DNA from: Haliscomenobacteraceae bacterium
GTDB lineage: Bacteria > Bacteroidota > Bacteroidia > Chitinophagales > Saprospiraceae
DNA: 64,000 bases
Direction: 5' to 3'
Assembly (NCBI GenBank): GCA_947501115.1
Contig: CANMVX010000003.1
Coordinates: forward strand, 1 to 64,000
Positions 52,062 to 61,545 of this stretch are shown piece by piece. The notes beneath the pieces were generated by a model. It saw only the letters and a program-made list of their open reading frames with translations. It had not been told where the DNA came from and searched no databases. Numbering within the stretch: the stretch's first letter is position 1; the number at the start of each line of letters is the position of its first letter. The position numbers and the translations under genes were made by a program.

Positions 52062-52790
52062 ATGAAATGGCGAATTGACCCGGATCTCACCTTACCCTTA
52101 CATCAACAAGTGGAAAAGATTATTCGCACTTTGGTAGAAAAACCTGAGTACCAAAGTGGATTAATGTTTCCGAAAGAAGTAGATATTGCCAGTGAATTAG
52201 GCATCGCCAGAAATACCGTCCGTACGGCTATCGCCAAGTTAGTACAGGAGGGTATTCTGGTTAGAAAAAAAGGCGTCGGCACCATGGTTGTCAGAAAAAA
52301 ACTATTGACCCGATTGGATCATTGGTTTAGTTTTACGAAGGAAATGGAGGAGAAGGGACGGAAAATTATCAATTATAGGTTGGAGGTTAAATTGGTAAAA
52401 GCGCCTCCCGAATTAGCTGAGATTTTTCATATTAAACCTGATACCCGCGTAGTTGAGATTACCAGATTGAGAGGAGACGAGGAAAAACCTTTATTATTGA
52501 GTATCTCCTGGTTTCATCCCAGAACAAAAGTTCAGATCGAACAGGATTTTACTAGACCCTTATATAAGGTACTGGAAGAAGAAAATAACGTGTATGTGAC
52601 CCTTTCAAGGGAAGATATCAGCGCTATTGCAGCAACCAATGATTTAGCGGAAAATTTACAAATAAAACCCGGAGACCCCATTTTAACGAGAAATAGAACG
52701 GTTTATAGTTCTGATGGTCAGATTGTTGAGTATAATCAAGTTTTTTATAGGGGCGATGGTATTTCTTATTCGGTTGAGATTGGCCGATAA
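52062..52790 (+). CDS. GntR family (HutC/UTRA) transcriptional regulator
   Basis: The 242-residue protein has an N-terminal winged helix: PLHQQVEKIIRTLVEKPEY, PKEVDIASELGIARNTVRTAI and LVQEGILVRKKGVGTMV, the exact GntR pattern. Residues 95-240 form the UTRA ligand domain: VVEITRLRGDEEKPLLLSIS, FTRPLYKVLEEE, ILTRNRTVY and IVEYNQVFYRGD. The ligand may be a phosphosugar such as mannose-6-phosphate, by analogy with the family. It is first in its operon and 24 bp ahead of susC. Confidence 0.92.
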   Translation: MKWRIDPDLTLPLHQQVEKIIRTLVEKPEYQSGLMFPKEVDIASELGIARNTVRTAIAKLVQEGILVRKKGVGTMVVRKKLLTRLDHWFSFTKEMEEKGRKIINYRLEVKLVKAPPELAEIFHIKPDTRVVEITRLRGDEEKPLLLSISWFHPRTKVQIEQDFTRPLYKVLEEENNVYVTLSREDISAIAATNDLAENLQIKPGDPILTRNRTVYSSDGQIVEYNQVFYRGDGISYSVEIGR

Positions 52791-52814
52791 TGGACAAAAA
52801 TTAATTAAACTATT

Positions 52815-55800
52815 ATGAAATGGAATGTACTTTTATTGCTTCAATGTTTACTTTTCGTTACGTCAAGTAGTTGGGCACAATCTGAAAAAGAACGCCTGAT
52901 ATCTGGTTCAGTTAAGGATCAGGATAATTCAGAATCTCTCGTGGGGGTGAATATCACCATTAAGGGAACTGGGGTAGGTGTTGTTACAGACGAAAAGGGC
53001 CTGTATGAAATTAAAACAAAGACCGGATCTATTCTGGTTTTTTCGTATATCGGGTATGAGACGATAGAAATGACCGTAGGAGCTAAAGATGTTATCGATG
53101 TGCTCTTACTTCAGGAAGCTTCTTTACTAGAAGATATCGTGGTGGTTGCGTATGGGCAGGTGAAGAAAAGTGATTTGACGGGTTCAGTATCCTCCATTTC
53201 TGGCGAATCAATCAGTAGATTGGCACCCATTTCCGTAGATCAAGCACTACAAGGCAGAGCCGCTGGTGTCCAGGTAACTCAGGTCAGCGGAAGGCCTGGG
53301 GGTGAAACTTCTATAAGAATTAGGGGTACAAGTTCTATAAATGCTGGAAATGAACCTCTTTTTGTCATTGACGGTATGTTAATTACCAATGACAATGGGC
53401 AGCTAAATGGTGGTGCCGTGGCAGGTTCTCCATTGAATGGATTAGCTTCTATTAATCCAGCAGATATCGAATCTATTGAAATTTTGAAAGACGCTAGTGC
53501 AACGGCTATGTACGGTGCAAGAGGTTCCAATGGCGTAGTAATTATTTCCACAAAAAGAGGTAAGGCAGGTACTTCCCGCATAAGTTTTGATTCTTATCAG
53601 GGCATACAAACGGTAACAAAAAAACTGCCGATGTTAAATGGTCAGGAATTTGCCCAATACATGAATGCCTTTAACACAGATGCTAAATTACCTGTCGATG
53701 TTCGTTATTTTATTCCAGAAAGAATTGGACAAGGGACTGATTGGCAAGAAGCTATCTTTAGACAAGCTAGAATGCATAGCTATCAATTGAATGTGTCAGG
53801 AGGTAATACAAAAACAAAATTTGCCGTTTCAGGGGGCTATGTTTCACAAGATGGTATAATTTTAAACTCTGATTTTAAAAATTATACTTTTAGAATAAAT
53901 ATTGATCAAGAAGTTAATTCCTGGATAAAAACAGGAGCAAGTTTGAGTAGTAGTAATATTCAATCTCGTGGTGTATTAACAGGTGCTCAAAGCAGTGGTA
54001 CAGGGGTACTCCTGCCTGGTGCGGTAACAACAGCCTTACTTTTCCCTTCCTCTCTCCCTGTCCTGGATTCTACCCGCGCAGGTGGATATACCTATCAGGA
54101 TGACAGAGGAAGAAATCTGGCAAATCCAGTGGCAGATGCCTTAGAAACAGATAATATTTCAACAAACGCAAGAACCATTGGTAATTTTAATACCACATTT
54201 ACCCTGGCAAAGGGATTAGAATTTAAAGTAAATCTTGGTGCGGATATATTTTCAGTAAGTGAAAACAGATTCGTTCCAAATTTCTTGAAAAGAGGCGAAA
54301 GTACCAATGGTGCAGCTGTCCTGGCCAGGATTAATGGTCGCTCCTGGCTGGCAGAATATACGATGAATTATAATAAGACCATTGGAAATAACCAATTGAA
54401 CTTTCTTATTGGAAATACTTATCAGGGCTTTTTTAGCGAAAGGATTTTCCTGTTTACTTTTGATTTTCAAGATAATAGAACAGGTTACCATTCAATAGCG
54501 GCCGGCCTGAATCCTCAACCTCCGGGAAACGGAGAATCAACCTGGGGGATGATTTCCTATTTGAGTAGAGTGAACTGGACGCATAAAGATAAGGTGCTTT
54601 TTACTTTAACAGGTAGAGTGGATGGTTCTTCTAAATTTGGAATTAATAATAAATATGGATTCTTTCCCTCTGCAGCTCTCGCTTATAAATTACATAAAGA
54701 ATCTTTTATCTCTGATTTGGATATATTTTCAACCCTTAAGGTTAGATTAAGTTATGGTATCATAGGTAATCAGGAAATTGCTTCTTTCTCATCATTGGCA
54801 ACGATTGGTAATCTCGGAGAGGGTGTTTTCGATGGAACGGAATTTTATAAAGGGAAAGAACCTTTGCGCTATCCTAATCCTGATTTGAAATGGGAGAGAA
54901 CTCATCAGGCAGATTTAGGCCTGGATATGGAATTCAATGACGGTAAGATTTCCGTTGTTTTTGATGTTTATCAGAAAAGAACGCGTGATTTATTACTTTA
55001 TGCACCATTGCCTACAACTTCTGGATTTGGATATTACCTCACAAATATTGGGGGACTTAAAAATACAGGGGTGGAATTGGCTTTGACAACCACGAATATA
55101 GATTCCAAATTGTTTTGGAGCACAACCTTTAATGTTTCCCATAATAGAAATATTATTACAGCTCTGGCGTCGGAAAGAGACATTCCGATTGGGGGTATCC
55201 TGAATGTTCCAACAGGTTGGAGTATTTTGAAAAAAGGAGAGGCAATAGGTACTTTTTATGGGTATAAATCTGCTGGATTGTTTCAGTCTGCGGAGGAAAT
55301 TAAATCTTCAGCAAAAATAAAAGGTCAAACCCCTGGTTTGGGTGACAGGAAATATGTGGATCTAAATGGAAGAGATGCCAAAGGGGTCTTAACAAATAGT
55401 CCGGACGGATTTATTGATGAGGCTGACAGAGTGCCCATCGGTCAGGCAATGCCCGATGTAACTTTCGGCATTGTAAATAACTTTAGATTTAAAGGATTTG
55501 ACTTTTCTTTTTTTATTCAGGGTATGTCGGGTAATGATTTAATCAATGCCAATTTATTTGAAATCGGTTCCTTAAATGGTGAGACAAATGTCTTGAAGGA
55601 ATATTGGGAAAATAGATGGACGCCTCAAAATACAAATACCATTTATCCTAAAGTTAATCCTTCAGAACGAAATATTTTTAGTGATGCTCAAGTTGAATCT
55701 GGTTCTTTTATTCGTATTAAAAATATTTCGTTAGGTTATACCATACCAGCTTCTTTGTTGAAAAAGATTCGTATAAATCAGTTGAGGATTTATGCATCGG

Positions 55801-55946
55801 CTAATAATATTTACAATTTCACTAAATATAGTGGATTTGACCCCGAATTATTTGCTTTTGGTCAAAGTAGTTTACTCCAGGGGGTAGATTATGGCGGCTA
55901 CCCCATGTCAAGAACCATTTTTGCTGGCATTCAAATTTCATTCTAA
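52815..55946 (+). CDS. SusC/RagA family TonB-linked outer-membrane transporter
   Basis: The 1043-residue protein has a signal peptide (LLLLQCLLFVTSSSWAQ), a carboxypeptidase-D-like regulatory domain (LISGSVKDQDNSESLVGVNI to VFSYIGYETIEM), then the plug with DIVVVAYGQVKKSDLTGSVSSI, LQGRAAGVQVTQVSG and GSSNAM-like SINAGNEPLFVIDG. DIESIEILKDASATAMYGARG and GVVIISTKRGKAG follow and are diagnostic. The barrel ends at ...IFAGIQISF, with the terminal Phe of outer-membrane proteins. It imports oligosaccharides with its SusD partner. The stop and the susD start share a base (TAATG). Confidence 0.95.
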   Translation: MKWNVLLLLQCLLFVTSSSWAQSEKERLISGSVKDQDNSESLVGVNITIKGTGVGVVTDEKGLYEIKTKTGSILVFSYIGYETIEMTVGAKDVIDVLLLQEASLLEDIVVVAYGQVKKSDLTGSVSSISGESISRLAPISVDQALQGRAAGVQVTQVSGRPGGETSIRIRGTSSINAGNEPLFVIDGMLITNDNGQLNGGAVAGSPLNGLASINPADIESIEILKDASATAMYGARGSNGVVIISTKRGKAGTSRISFDSYQGIQTVTKKLPMLNGQEFAQYMNAFNTDAKLPVDVRYFIPERIGQGTDWQEAIFRQARMHSYQLNVSGGNTKTKFAVSGGYVSQDGIILNSDFKNYTFRINIDQEVNSWIKTGASLSSSNIQSRGVLTGAQSSGTGVLLPGAVTTALLFPSSLPVLDSTRAGGYTYQDDRGRNLANPVADALETDNISTNARTIGNFNTTFTLAKGLEFKVNLGADIFSVSENRFVPNFLKRGESTNGAAVLARINGRSWLAEYTMNYNKTIGNNQLNFLIGNTYQGFFSERIFLFTFDFQDNRTGYHSIAAGLNPQPPGNGESTWGMISYLSRVNWTHKDKVLFTLTGRVDGSSKFGINNKYGFFPSAALAYKLHKESFISDLDIFSTLKVRLSYGIIGNQEIASFSSLATIGNLGEGVFDGTEFYKGKEPLRYPNPDLKWERTHQADLGLDMEFNDGKISVVFDVYQKRTRDLLLYAPLPTTSGFGYYLTNIGGLKNTGVELALTTTNIDSKLFWSTTFNVSHNRNIITALASERDIPIGGILNVPTGWSILKKGEAIGTFYGYKSAGLFQSAEEIKSSAKIKGQTPGLGDRKYVDLNGRDAKGVLTNSPDGFIDEADRVPIGQAMPDVTFGIVNNFRFKGFDFSFFIQGMSGNDLINANLFEIGSLNGETNVLKEYWENRWTPQNTNTIYPKVNPSERNIFSDAQVESGSFIRIKNISLGYTIPASLLKKIRINQLRIYASANNIYNFTKYSGFDPELFAFGQSSLLQGVDYGGYPMSRTIFAGIQISF

Positions 55947-57454
55947 TGTTAACATATAATAAATTAATTCCTACCAGAATTTTACTCGTCTTTTCAATTC
56001 TGGCGATTTCGCTCCCTACCTGTAAGAATTTACTGGTAGAAGATCCGAAAGATCAGGTCTTTATTGAGAATTTTTTCAAAACAGAAAATGATGCAATCGC
56101 TGCCGTAAATTCCATTTATGCGGTGTTAAACTCAACAAGTTTTGCCCCAACCTTTGGCGGTGCTTTTCATAGTAGTTATTGGGTAATGGGCGGATTAGCC
56201 TCCGATGAAATGGAAAATAGATTAGCAGGTTCCATCGAACTGGATGAGTTGGATCAATTTAGACACAAGCCAGTAAATGGCACCGTTCGGGATTTTTGGA
56301 TAAACGGGTACAAAGGAATCAGTAATGCTAATTTTGCCATTGCAGGAATTCAGGATATGAAAATGGATGAAAAACTAAAATCCAGGTTGATAGGTGAAGC
56401 ACGATTCCTCAGAGGTTTACTATATTTTGATTTGGTAAGACTTTTTGGCGATATCCCTTTGATGCTGAGTATAACTGATCCGGTTTATCCAAAAAAAGCG
56501 TTAAATACAGCTATTTATGAACAGATAATCCTGGATTTATCCTTTGCGGAGAAAAATCTGCCTACCTCTTATCCTGCAAATAATGGCAAAGGAAGGGCTA
56601 CCTCTGGCGCTGCAAAAGGTCTTTTGGCGAAGGTGTTTTTAACCCAAAAAAACTATGCTAAGGCAATAACCTATTGTAAAGACATCATTTCATCTGGTCA
56701 ATACAGTTTATGGGCAGATTTTAAGGACGCATTTAAAATTCCAAATACCAATGGAAAAGAAGCGCTTTTTTCAGTTGGCTTTGGAACAGGAAATAATAGT
56801 ATCTCCTTTTGGGAAGTTGGCCAATTTAATGTTAGGCTTTTGCCAAAAGAACTTACAGAATCTGTAGCGAATATCAATGCGCAAGGATGGCAGGTGGCCA
56901 CTAAATCTTTGTTAAATGCCTATGATCCTCTCGACCGTCGCAGAGAAGTTACCCTATTGACGGAGGTTTCGTCCAAAAATGGGGGTAAAATTACTATCGA
57001 ACCCCATATTCAAAAATATTGGGACAAAATCACAGAACCACAAGGTGGAAATACTGAAAACGATTTTCCCTATTTACGCTATGCCGATATTCTATTAATG
57101 TATGCCGAGGCCCTTAATGAACAAAATAACGGACCTACTACTGAAGCTTATGATGCAATTAATGCCATAAGAAAAAGAGCCAGGTTTGATGGTACAAAGG
57201 AAAGGCCAATATTGTCTAATCTAAGCGGATTGAATTATACCCAATTTAAGGAAAGGTTGTTAAATGAACGACGTCTTGAATTTGTTGGCGAAGGTCAAAG
57301 ATGGTTTGATCTTGTGCGTTTCAATCAATTGGAGTCTGCTGTGAAGGCTGCAAAATCTAAGGCTATACCAATGGCATTTCATAAATTGTTCCCCATTCCG
57401 CAGGAGGAAGTTGATTTGAATAACAATTTATTACCCCAGAATCCTGGTTATTAA
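55946..57454 (+). CDS. SusD/RagB family outer-membrane glycan-binding lipoprotein
   Basis: The 502-residue protein carries a lipobox near LPTC (Cys about 27). Helical TPR-like parts follow: FFKTENDAIAAVNSIYAVLN, FWINGYKGISNANFAI, EARFLRGLLYFDLVRLFGDIPL, AAKGLLAKVFLTQKNYAKAI, and the C-terminal YLRYADILLMYAEALNEQN and LLNERRLEFVGEGQRWFDLVRF. It lies as a lid over the SusC barrel and binds the substrate. Complete and in frame. Confidence 0.95.
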   Translation: MLTYNKLIPTRILLVFSILAISLPTCKNLLVEDPKDQVFIENFFKTENDAIAAVNSIYAVLNSTSFAPTFGGAFHSSYWVMGGLASDEMENRLAGSIELDELDQFRHKPVNGTVRDFWINGYKGISNANFAIAGIQDMKMDEKLKSRLIGEARFLRGLLYFDLVRLFGDIPLMLSITDPVYPKKALNTAIYEQIILDLSFAEKNLPTSYPANNGKGRATSGAAKGLLAKVFLTQKNYAKAITYCKDIISSGQYSLWADFKDAFKIPNTNGKEALFSVGFGTGNNSISFWEVGQFNVRLLPKELTESVANINAQGWQVATKSLLNAYDPLDRRREVTLLTEVSSKNGGKITIEPHIQKYWDKITEPQGGNTENDFPYLRYADILLMYAEALNEQNNGPTTEAYDAINAIRKRARFDGTKERPILSNLSGLNYTQFKERLLNERRLEFVGEGQRWFDLVRFNQLESAVKAAKSKAIPMAFHKLFPIPQEEVDLNNNLLPQNPGY

Positions 57455-57463
57455 TATCCAAAT

Positions 57464-58405
57464 ATGGCTTTTGTAGGTATAGATGTGGGTGGTACCAGAA
57501 TTAAATTGGGCTTGGTAAAACAAAAAAAAATGGTTAGTTCCTCCGTTTTTGAGGTGAAGAATAATCATTCGTTAGAAGCCAATTTGCCTCTAATAATAGA
57601 GGAAATTAAAGCGCTGAGTTTTGCTTTTGATGCATCGGAACCTATTGAAGGTATCGGTATGGCTCTTCCTTGTCTGATAGATCATAAAAAGAATAAAATT
57701 CTTTCTGATTATGTAAAATATCCGGATGCAAAAAATATTGATCTTGAAGCTTGGTTTAATAAATTTTATAAGGTTCCGTTTATTATTGAAAATGATGCCA
57801 GAGCAGCATTGGTTGGAGAAATAGAAGGGATTGAACATGGAACAAAGGATGCAGTTTTGGTAACCTTTGGCACCGGCATTGGGACGGCGGTTCTTTCAAA
57901 TGGTGCCATGATTAGAGGGTTTAACCAGTTCGCTGGTAATCTTGGCGGTCATCAAACTATTGATGTTTTTGGTGATAAATGTAATTGCGGTGACATCGGT
58001 TGTTCCGAATCTTTAGCATCTGGCTGGGCTTTACATTCCATTTTAGAGACCGAAAAATCGTATGAAATGAGTAGCCTTTCCAAGATCAAAAATCCTCAGA
58101 TGAAGGATTTATTCAAAGCATCTGCCGAAGGTGATACATTGGCAAAGTACGTTTACAACAGATATCTAAAAGCGTGGTCATACACACTGAAAAATCTGGT
58201 CTATGCTTATGATCCCGAATATTTAATATTGGGAGGAGGGGTTATGACAGATGGCGAAAATTTAAGAGAGTATTTTCAGACTTTTATAGACAAAGCCAAC
58301 TGGTTAAGTGATTTTACAGTAAAAGTGGTTTTAGCTCAAAATCCCGATTGGGCAGGTGTCATAGGCGCTGCCATTTTAGCACAAGAAAAAGAAATAGCAC
58401 ATTGA
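57464..58405 (+). CDS. ROK family sugar kinase
   Basis: The 313-residue protein has FVGIDVGGTRIKLGLVK (phosphate loop), ENDARAALVGEIEGIEHG with the catalytic Asp, VTFGTGIGTAVLSNG and the ROK zinc motif CNCGDIGCSESLAS (about 172-185). LILGGGVMTDGENL follows. It phosphorylates a hexose, likely mannose or glucose at O-6, before ManA. It lies 9 bp after susD and its TGA overlaps the TTG start of manA. Confidence 0.9.
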   Translation: MAFVGIDVGGTRIKLGLVKQKKMVSSSVFEVKNNHSLEANLPLIIEEIKALSFAFDASEPIEGIGMALPCLIDHKKNKILSDYVKYPDAKNIDLEAWFNKFYKVPFIIENDARAALVGEIEGIEHGTKDAVLVTFGTGIGTAVLSNGAMIRGFNQFAGNLGGHQTIDVFGDKCNCGDIGCSESLASGWALHSILETEKSYEMSSLSKIKNPQMKDLFKASAEGDTLAKYVYNRYLKAWSYTLKNLVYAYDPEYLILGGGVMTDGENLREYFQTFIDKANWLSDFTVKVVLAQNPDWAGVIGAAILAQEKEIAH

Positions 58406-60150
58406 GGCAGGAATACGATAAATATCCAGCGGTTAATATCCCTGGGAATTGGAATTTACCACAGGGTTGGGATGCTATAAAACAAGCGTTTTCTGGTAGT
58501 ATATCACCATTGGAAAATGTTAAAAAAATGATGGTAGTTGAAACCTATCAAGGAGCTCCAATCATTGAATTAGCTAAGCATTTTCAAGAGATTTTTAATG
58601 CTGATAAGGTTGTTTTAACAACAGATCTTTTTTTAGATACTAAAGAGATTATAGATCTTACTTTTCCCGATGTAACAGATGATAGGATTTTCGGTAAAAT
58701 GACGCATTTGAACATGATGGATTTTTTTGATAAGTCAAAAACAGATCAGTTTGAAAGGGACATTGAAAATGAAGATGCTGGTGTATATCTTTTAATTGGT
58801 CCTGGTGCAAGTAAGTTATGTGCAAATCCTTATTTGTTTATATATTATGATTTATGTAGATGGGAGTTACAGCTTAGAATGCGAAAGCATCTTGTTGGAA
58901 ATTTAGGCTTATCTAATCTTGAGGATTCATTTTCCGAAAAATACAAACGAGCCTATTTCGTCGATTGGCGCGTTTGTGATGATATAAAAAGGGAAACGTA
59001 TGATAAATGGGATTTTTATATAGACGGAAACGAGCTGGGGAATCCCAAAATGTTGAAAGCCGACGAGTATAAAAATGCGTTGGAAATTACCGTTAGTCAA
59101 CCATTTAGGGTTGTTCCATTTTTCGATCCCGGACCTTGGGGAGGACAGTGGATTATGGAAAAATTCAATATGGATAGAAAGGCTCCAAATTATGCATGGG
59201 GTTTTGATTGTGTTCCTGAGGAGAATAGTCTTTTCCTTCAATTTGGAAAAGTGAGAATTGAAACGCCAGCTATAAATCTGGTGTTTTTTGAAACGATATC
59301 CTTGTTAGGTGAAAATATCGTCGATCAATTTGGGGCAGAATTTCCCATAAGATTTGACTTATTGGATACCGTTAAAGGAGGAAATTTAAGTTTGCAGGTT
59401 CACCCCTTGAAATCATATATCAAGGAAAAATTTGGCATGTCCTACACACAGGACGAAAGTTATTACATACTCGATGCTGAACCAGACGCCAAAGTATATT
59501 TAGGATTTAAGGAAAATATAGAACCAGAAAAGTTTATTGAAGAACTAAATTTGGTTCAGAACAATAACAGCTCTTCTTTTCCTGCGGAAGACTATGTTGC
59601 CACTTTTCCTGCAAAAAAACATGACCATTTTTTAATTCCAGCTGGAACCATTCATTGTTCAGGAACAGGAAATCTGGTGCTGGAAATAAGTGCCACCCCC
59701 TATATTTTTACTTTTAAATTATGGGATTGGGCAAGACTGGGACTAGATGGCTTACCTAGACCCATTAATATCAAGCATGGAATTCCCAATTTAATATGGG
59801 ATAGAAAAGAAACCTGGGTAGCAAATAACCTGGTAAATCAATTTGAACCTCTTGAAGAAGGGGATGGATGGAGAGAAGAAAAGACAGGTTTACATGAAAG
59901 CCAGTTTATTGAAACAAGAAGGCATTGGTTTCAAAAAAGGGTTCATCATCATACCAATGGTACGGTTCAGGTACTCAATCTGGTAGAAGGTGACGAAGTG
60001 GTTGTGGAGAGTCCAGACCAGGCTTTCGAACCAATAAATATACATTTTGCGGAGACTTTTATTGTTCCTGCTAAAATTGGCGCATTTACCGTTAGGCCAT
60101 TAAACGAAAACAAATCGCATGGCACCATTAAAGCATACGTTCGTTCCTAA
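58402..60150 (+). CDS. manA: Class I mannose-6-phosphate isomerase with N-terminal extension
   Basis: I choose the TTG at 58402 (582 residues), coupled to the kinase stop (TTGA); an ATG at 58348 reads through kinase sequence in another frame. Residues 225-560 are ManA: FFDPGPWGGQWIMEKFN, NLSLQVHPLKSYIKEKFG with metal-binding Gln and His, DESYYILDAEPDAKVYLGF, FLIPAGTIHCSGTGNLVLEIS with the later metal His. Residues 1-220 have no motif I can name; LIGPGASKLC resembles a damaged P-loop. It converts mannose-6-phosphate to fructose-6-phosphate. Such long versions occur in Bacteroidota. Confidence 0.82.
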   Translation: MRQEYDKYPAVNIPGNWNLPQGWDAIKQAFSGSISPLENVKKMMVVETYQGAPIIELAKHFQEIFNADKVVLTTDLFLDTKEIIDLTFPDVTDDRIFGKMTHLNMMDFFDKSKTDQFERDIENEDAGVYLLIGPGASKLCANPYLFIYYDLCRWELQLRMRKHLVGNLGLSNLEDSFSEKYKRAYFVDWRVCDDIKRETYDKWDFYIDGNELGNPKMLKADEYKNALEITVSQPFRVVPFFDPGPWGGQWIMEKFNMDRKAPNYAWGFDCVPEENSLFLQFGKVRIETPAINLVFFETISLLGENIVDQFGAEFPIRFDLLDTVKGGNLSLQVHPLKSYIKEKFGMSYTQDESYYILDAEPDAKVYLGFKENIEPEKFIEELNLVQNNNSSSFPAEDYVATFPAKKHDHFLIPAGTIHCSGTGNLVLEISATPYIFTFKLWDWARLGLDGLPRPINIKHGIPNLIWDRKETWVANNLVNQFEPLEEGDGWREEKTGLHESQFIETRRHWFQKRVHHHTNGTVQVLNLVEGDEVVVESPDQAFEPINIHFAETFIVPAKIGAFTVRPLNENKSHGTIKAYVRS

Positions 60151-60170
60151 ATAACTTAAAACCTGGAATT

Positions 60171-61532
60171 ATGACTGATTCAACAAATGAAAAAATTAAT
60201 CTGAAAGTAGTTTATTTGCTAACTTCAGTAGCTGCTCTTGGTGGCTTATTATTTGGCTATGACACTGCTGTCATTTCTGGGGTAATAGGACTTTTAGAAA
60301 CAAAGTTTGAGTTAACGGCATCAATGAAAGGGTGGGCAGCTTCTTCTGCAATCGTTGGCTGTATTTTTGGCGCCATGTTTGCAGGCGGTGCAAGTGATAA
60401 ATGGGGACGGAAAAAAGTATTGATGGTTACGGCCATTCTATTTGGCATTTCTGGTATTGCTTCTGCCTTACCTAATAATCTTACTGAATTTACCATTGCC
60501 CGATTTATTGGGGGCTTAGGTATTGGTGCTGCCAGCATGTTATCCCCTCTGTATATTACGGAATTAGCACCGGCATCCATTAGAGGGCGCTTGGTTTCAC
60601 TTTACCAATTAGCCATTGTTCTGGGCATTTTATTGATATTTTTTGTAAATCTTCTGATTCAGGGAATGGGTGATGAAGCGTGGAATGTTGAAATAGGCTG
60701 GCGTTATATGTTAGGTTCTGGGGTAATTCCTGCGATCCTTTTCTGGGTAGCTATTTTCTTTGTACCTGAAAGTCCACGTTGGTTGATGAAAGCAGGAAGA
60801 GAAGACGAAGCATTGGATATTCTTCAAAAAATAAATGGCCATCATAGTGGCCTGGAAATACAAAGAGAGATTAGAGAAACGTTGGGCGAGGAAAATGGAA
60901 CGCTGAGAGAATTATTTAGTGGAACTTTTCGTCCCGCTATTTTTATAGGCATGATTCTGGCCATTTTTTCTCAGGTTCAAGGCATAAATGCCATTATGTA
61001 TTATGCTCCGGATATTTTTAAACAAGTAGGTTCTGGAAATGAAAGTGCTTTCCAACAAACGGTTATTGTTGGTATCATCAATGTTGCTTTCACTTGGGTG
61101 GCCATTTATTTTGTGGATAAATGGGGTAGGAAATCACTGTTGCTTTGGGGTGGGGCCGGTATGGCCATTAGTCTGTTCATGGTAGGTGCAGCCTTTCAAT
61201 TTAATTGGTCCGGATTTATTATTTTAATATTTATTCTTGCCTATGTGGCTTGTTTCGCCGCTTCTTACGGGCCAGTAACCTGGGTGGTCATCGCTGAAAT
61301 TTTTCCAATTAAATTAAGAGGTCTGGCCATGTCAGTTTCCACTTTAATTCTATGGGTGGCTGTTTATTTTGTTACCCAGTTCTTCCCCATTTTACTTGAG
61401 CTCATGGGCCCTGCTTATACTTTCTGGTTTTTCTTCCTTATGTCTTCAATGGCCTTTTTTTATGTATTGAAAATGGTTCCGGAAACTAAAAATAAAACGC
61501 TCGAGGAAATTGAACATTCCTGGTCTAAATAA
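60171..61532 (+). CDS. Sugar porter family MFS transporter
   Basis: The 453-residue protein has twelve predicted helices. GGLLFGYDTAVISGVIGLL, SDKWGRKKVLM, RFIGGLGIGAAS and YITELAPASIRGRLVSLYQL are the sugar porter signatures, with PESPRWLMKAGREDEAL in the middle loop, QVQGINAIMYYAPDIFK in helix 7 and VPETKNKTLEEIE at the end. It would import a monosaccharide such as mannose or xylose by proton symport across the inner membrane, between the periplasmic mannosidase and the cytoplasmic kinase. Confidence 0.93.
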   Translation: MTDSTNEKINLKVVYLLTSVAALGGLLFGYDTAVISGVIGLLETKFELTASMKGWAASSAIVGCIFGAMFAGGASDKWGRKKVLMVTAILFGISGIASALPNNLTEFTIARFIGGLGIGAASMLSPLYITELAPASIRGRLVSLYQLAIVLGILLIFFVNLLIQGMGDEAWNVEIGWRYMLGSGVIPAILFWVAIFFVPESPRWLMKAGREDEALDILQKINGHHSGLEIQREIRETLGEENGTLRELFSGTFRPAIFIGMILAIFSQVQGINAIMYYAPDIFKQVGSGNESAFQQTVIVGIINVAFTWVAIYFVDKWGRKSLLLWGGAGMAISLFMVGAAFQFNWSGFIILIFILAYVACFAASYGPVTWVVIAEIFPIKLRGLAMSVSTLILWVAVYFVTQFFPILLELMGPAYTFWFFFLMSSMAFFYVLKMVPETKNKTLEEIEHSWSK

Positions 61533-61545
61533 TTCATCGGATTTT

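Noticed and set aside
58348-58401. Upstream ATG for manA
   Set aside because: The added residues come from the ROK kinase coding region in another frame and are rich in Arg/His/Cys, unlike a conserved N-terminus.
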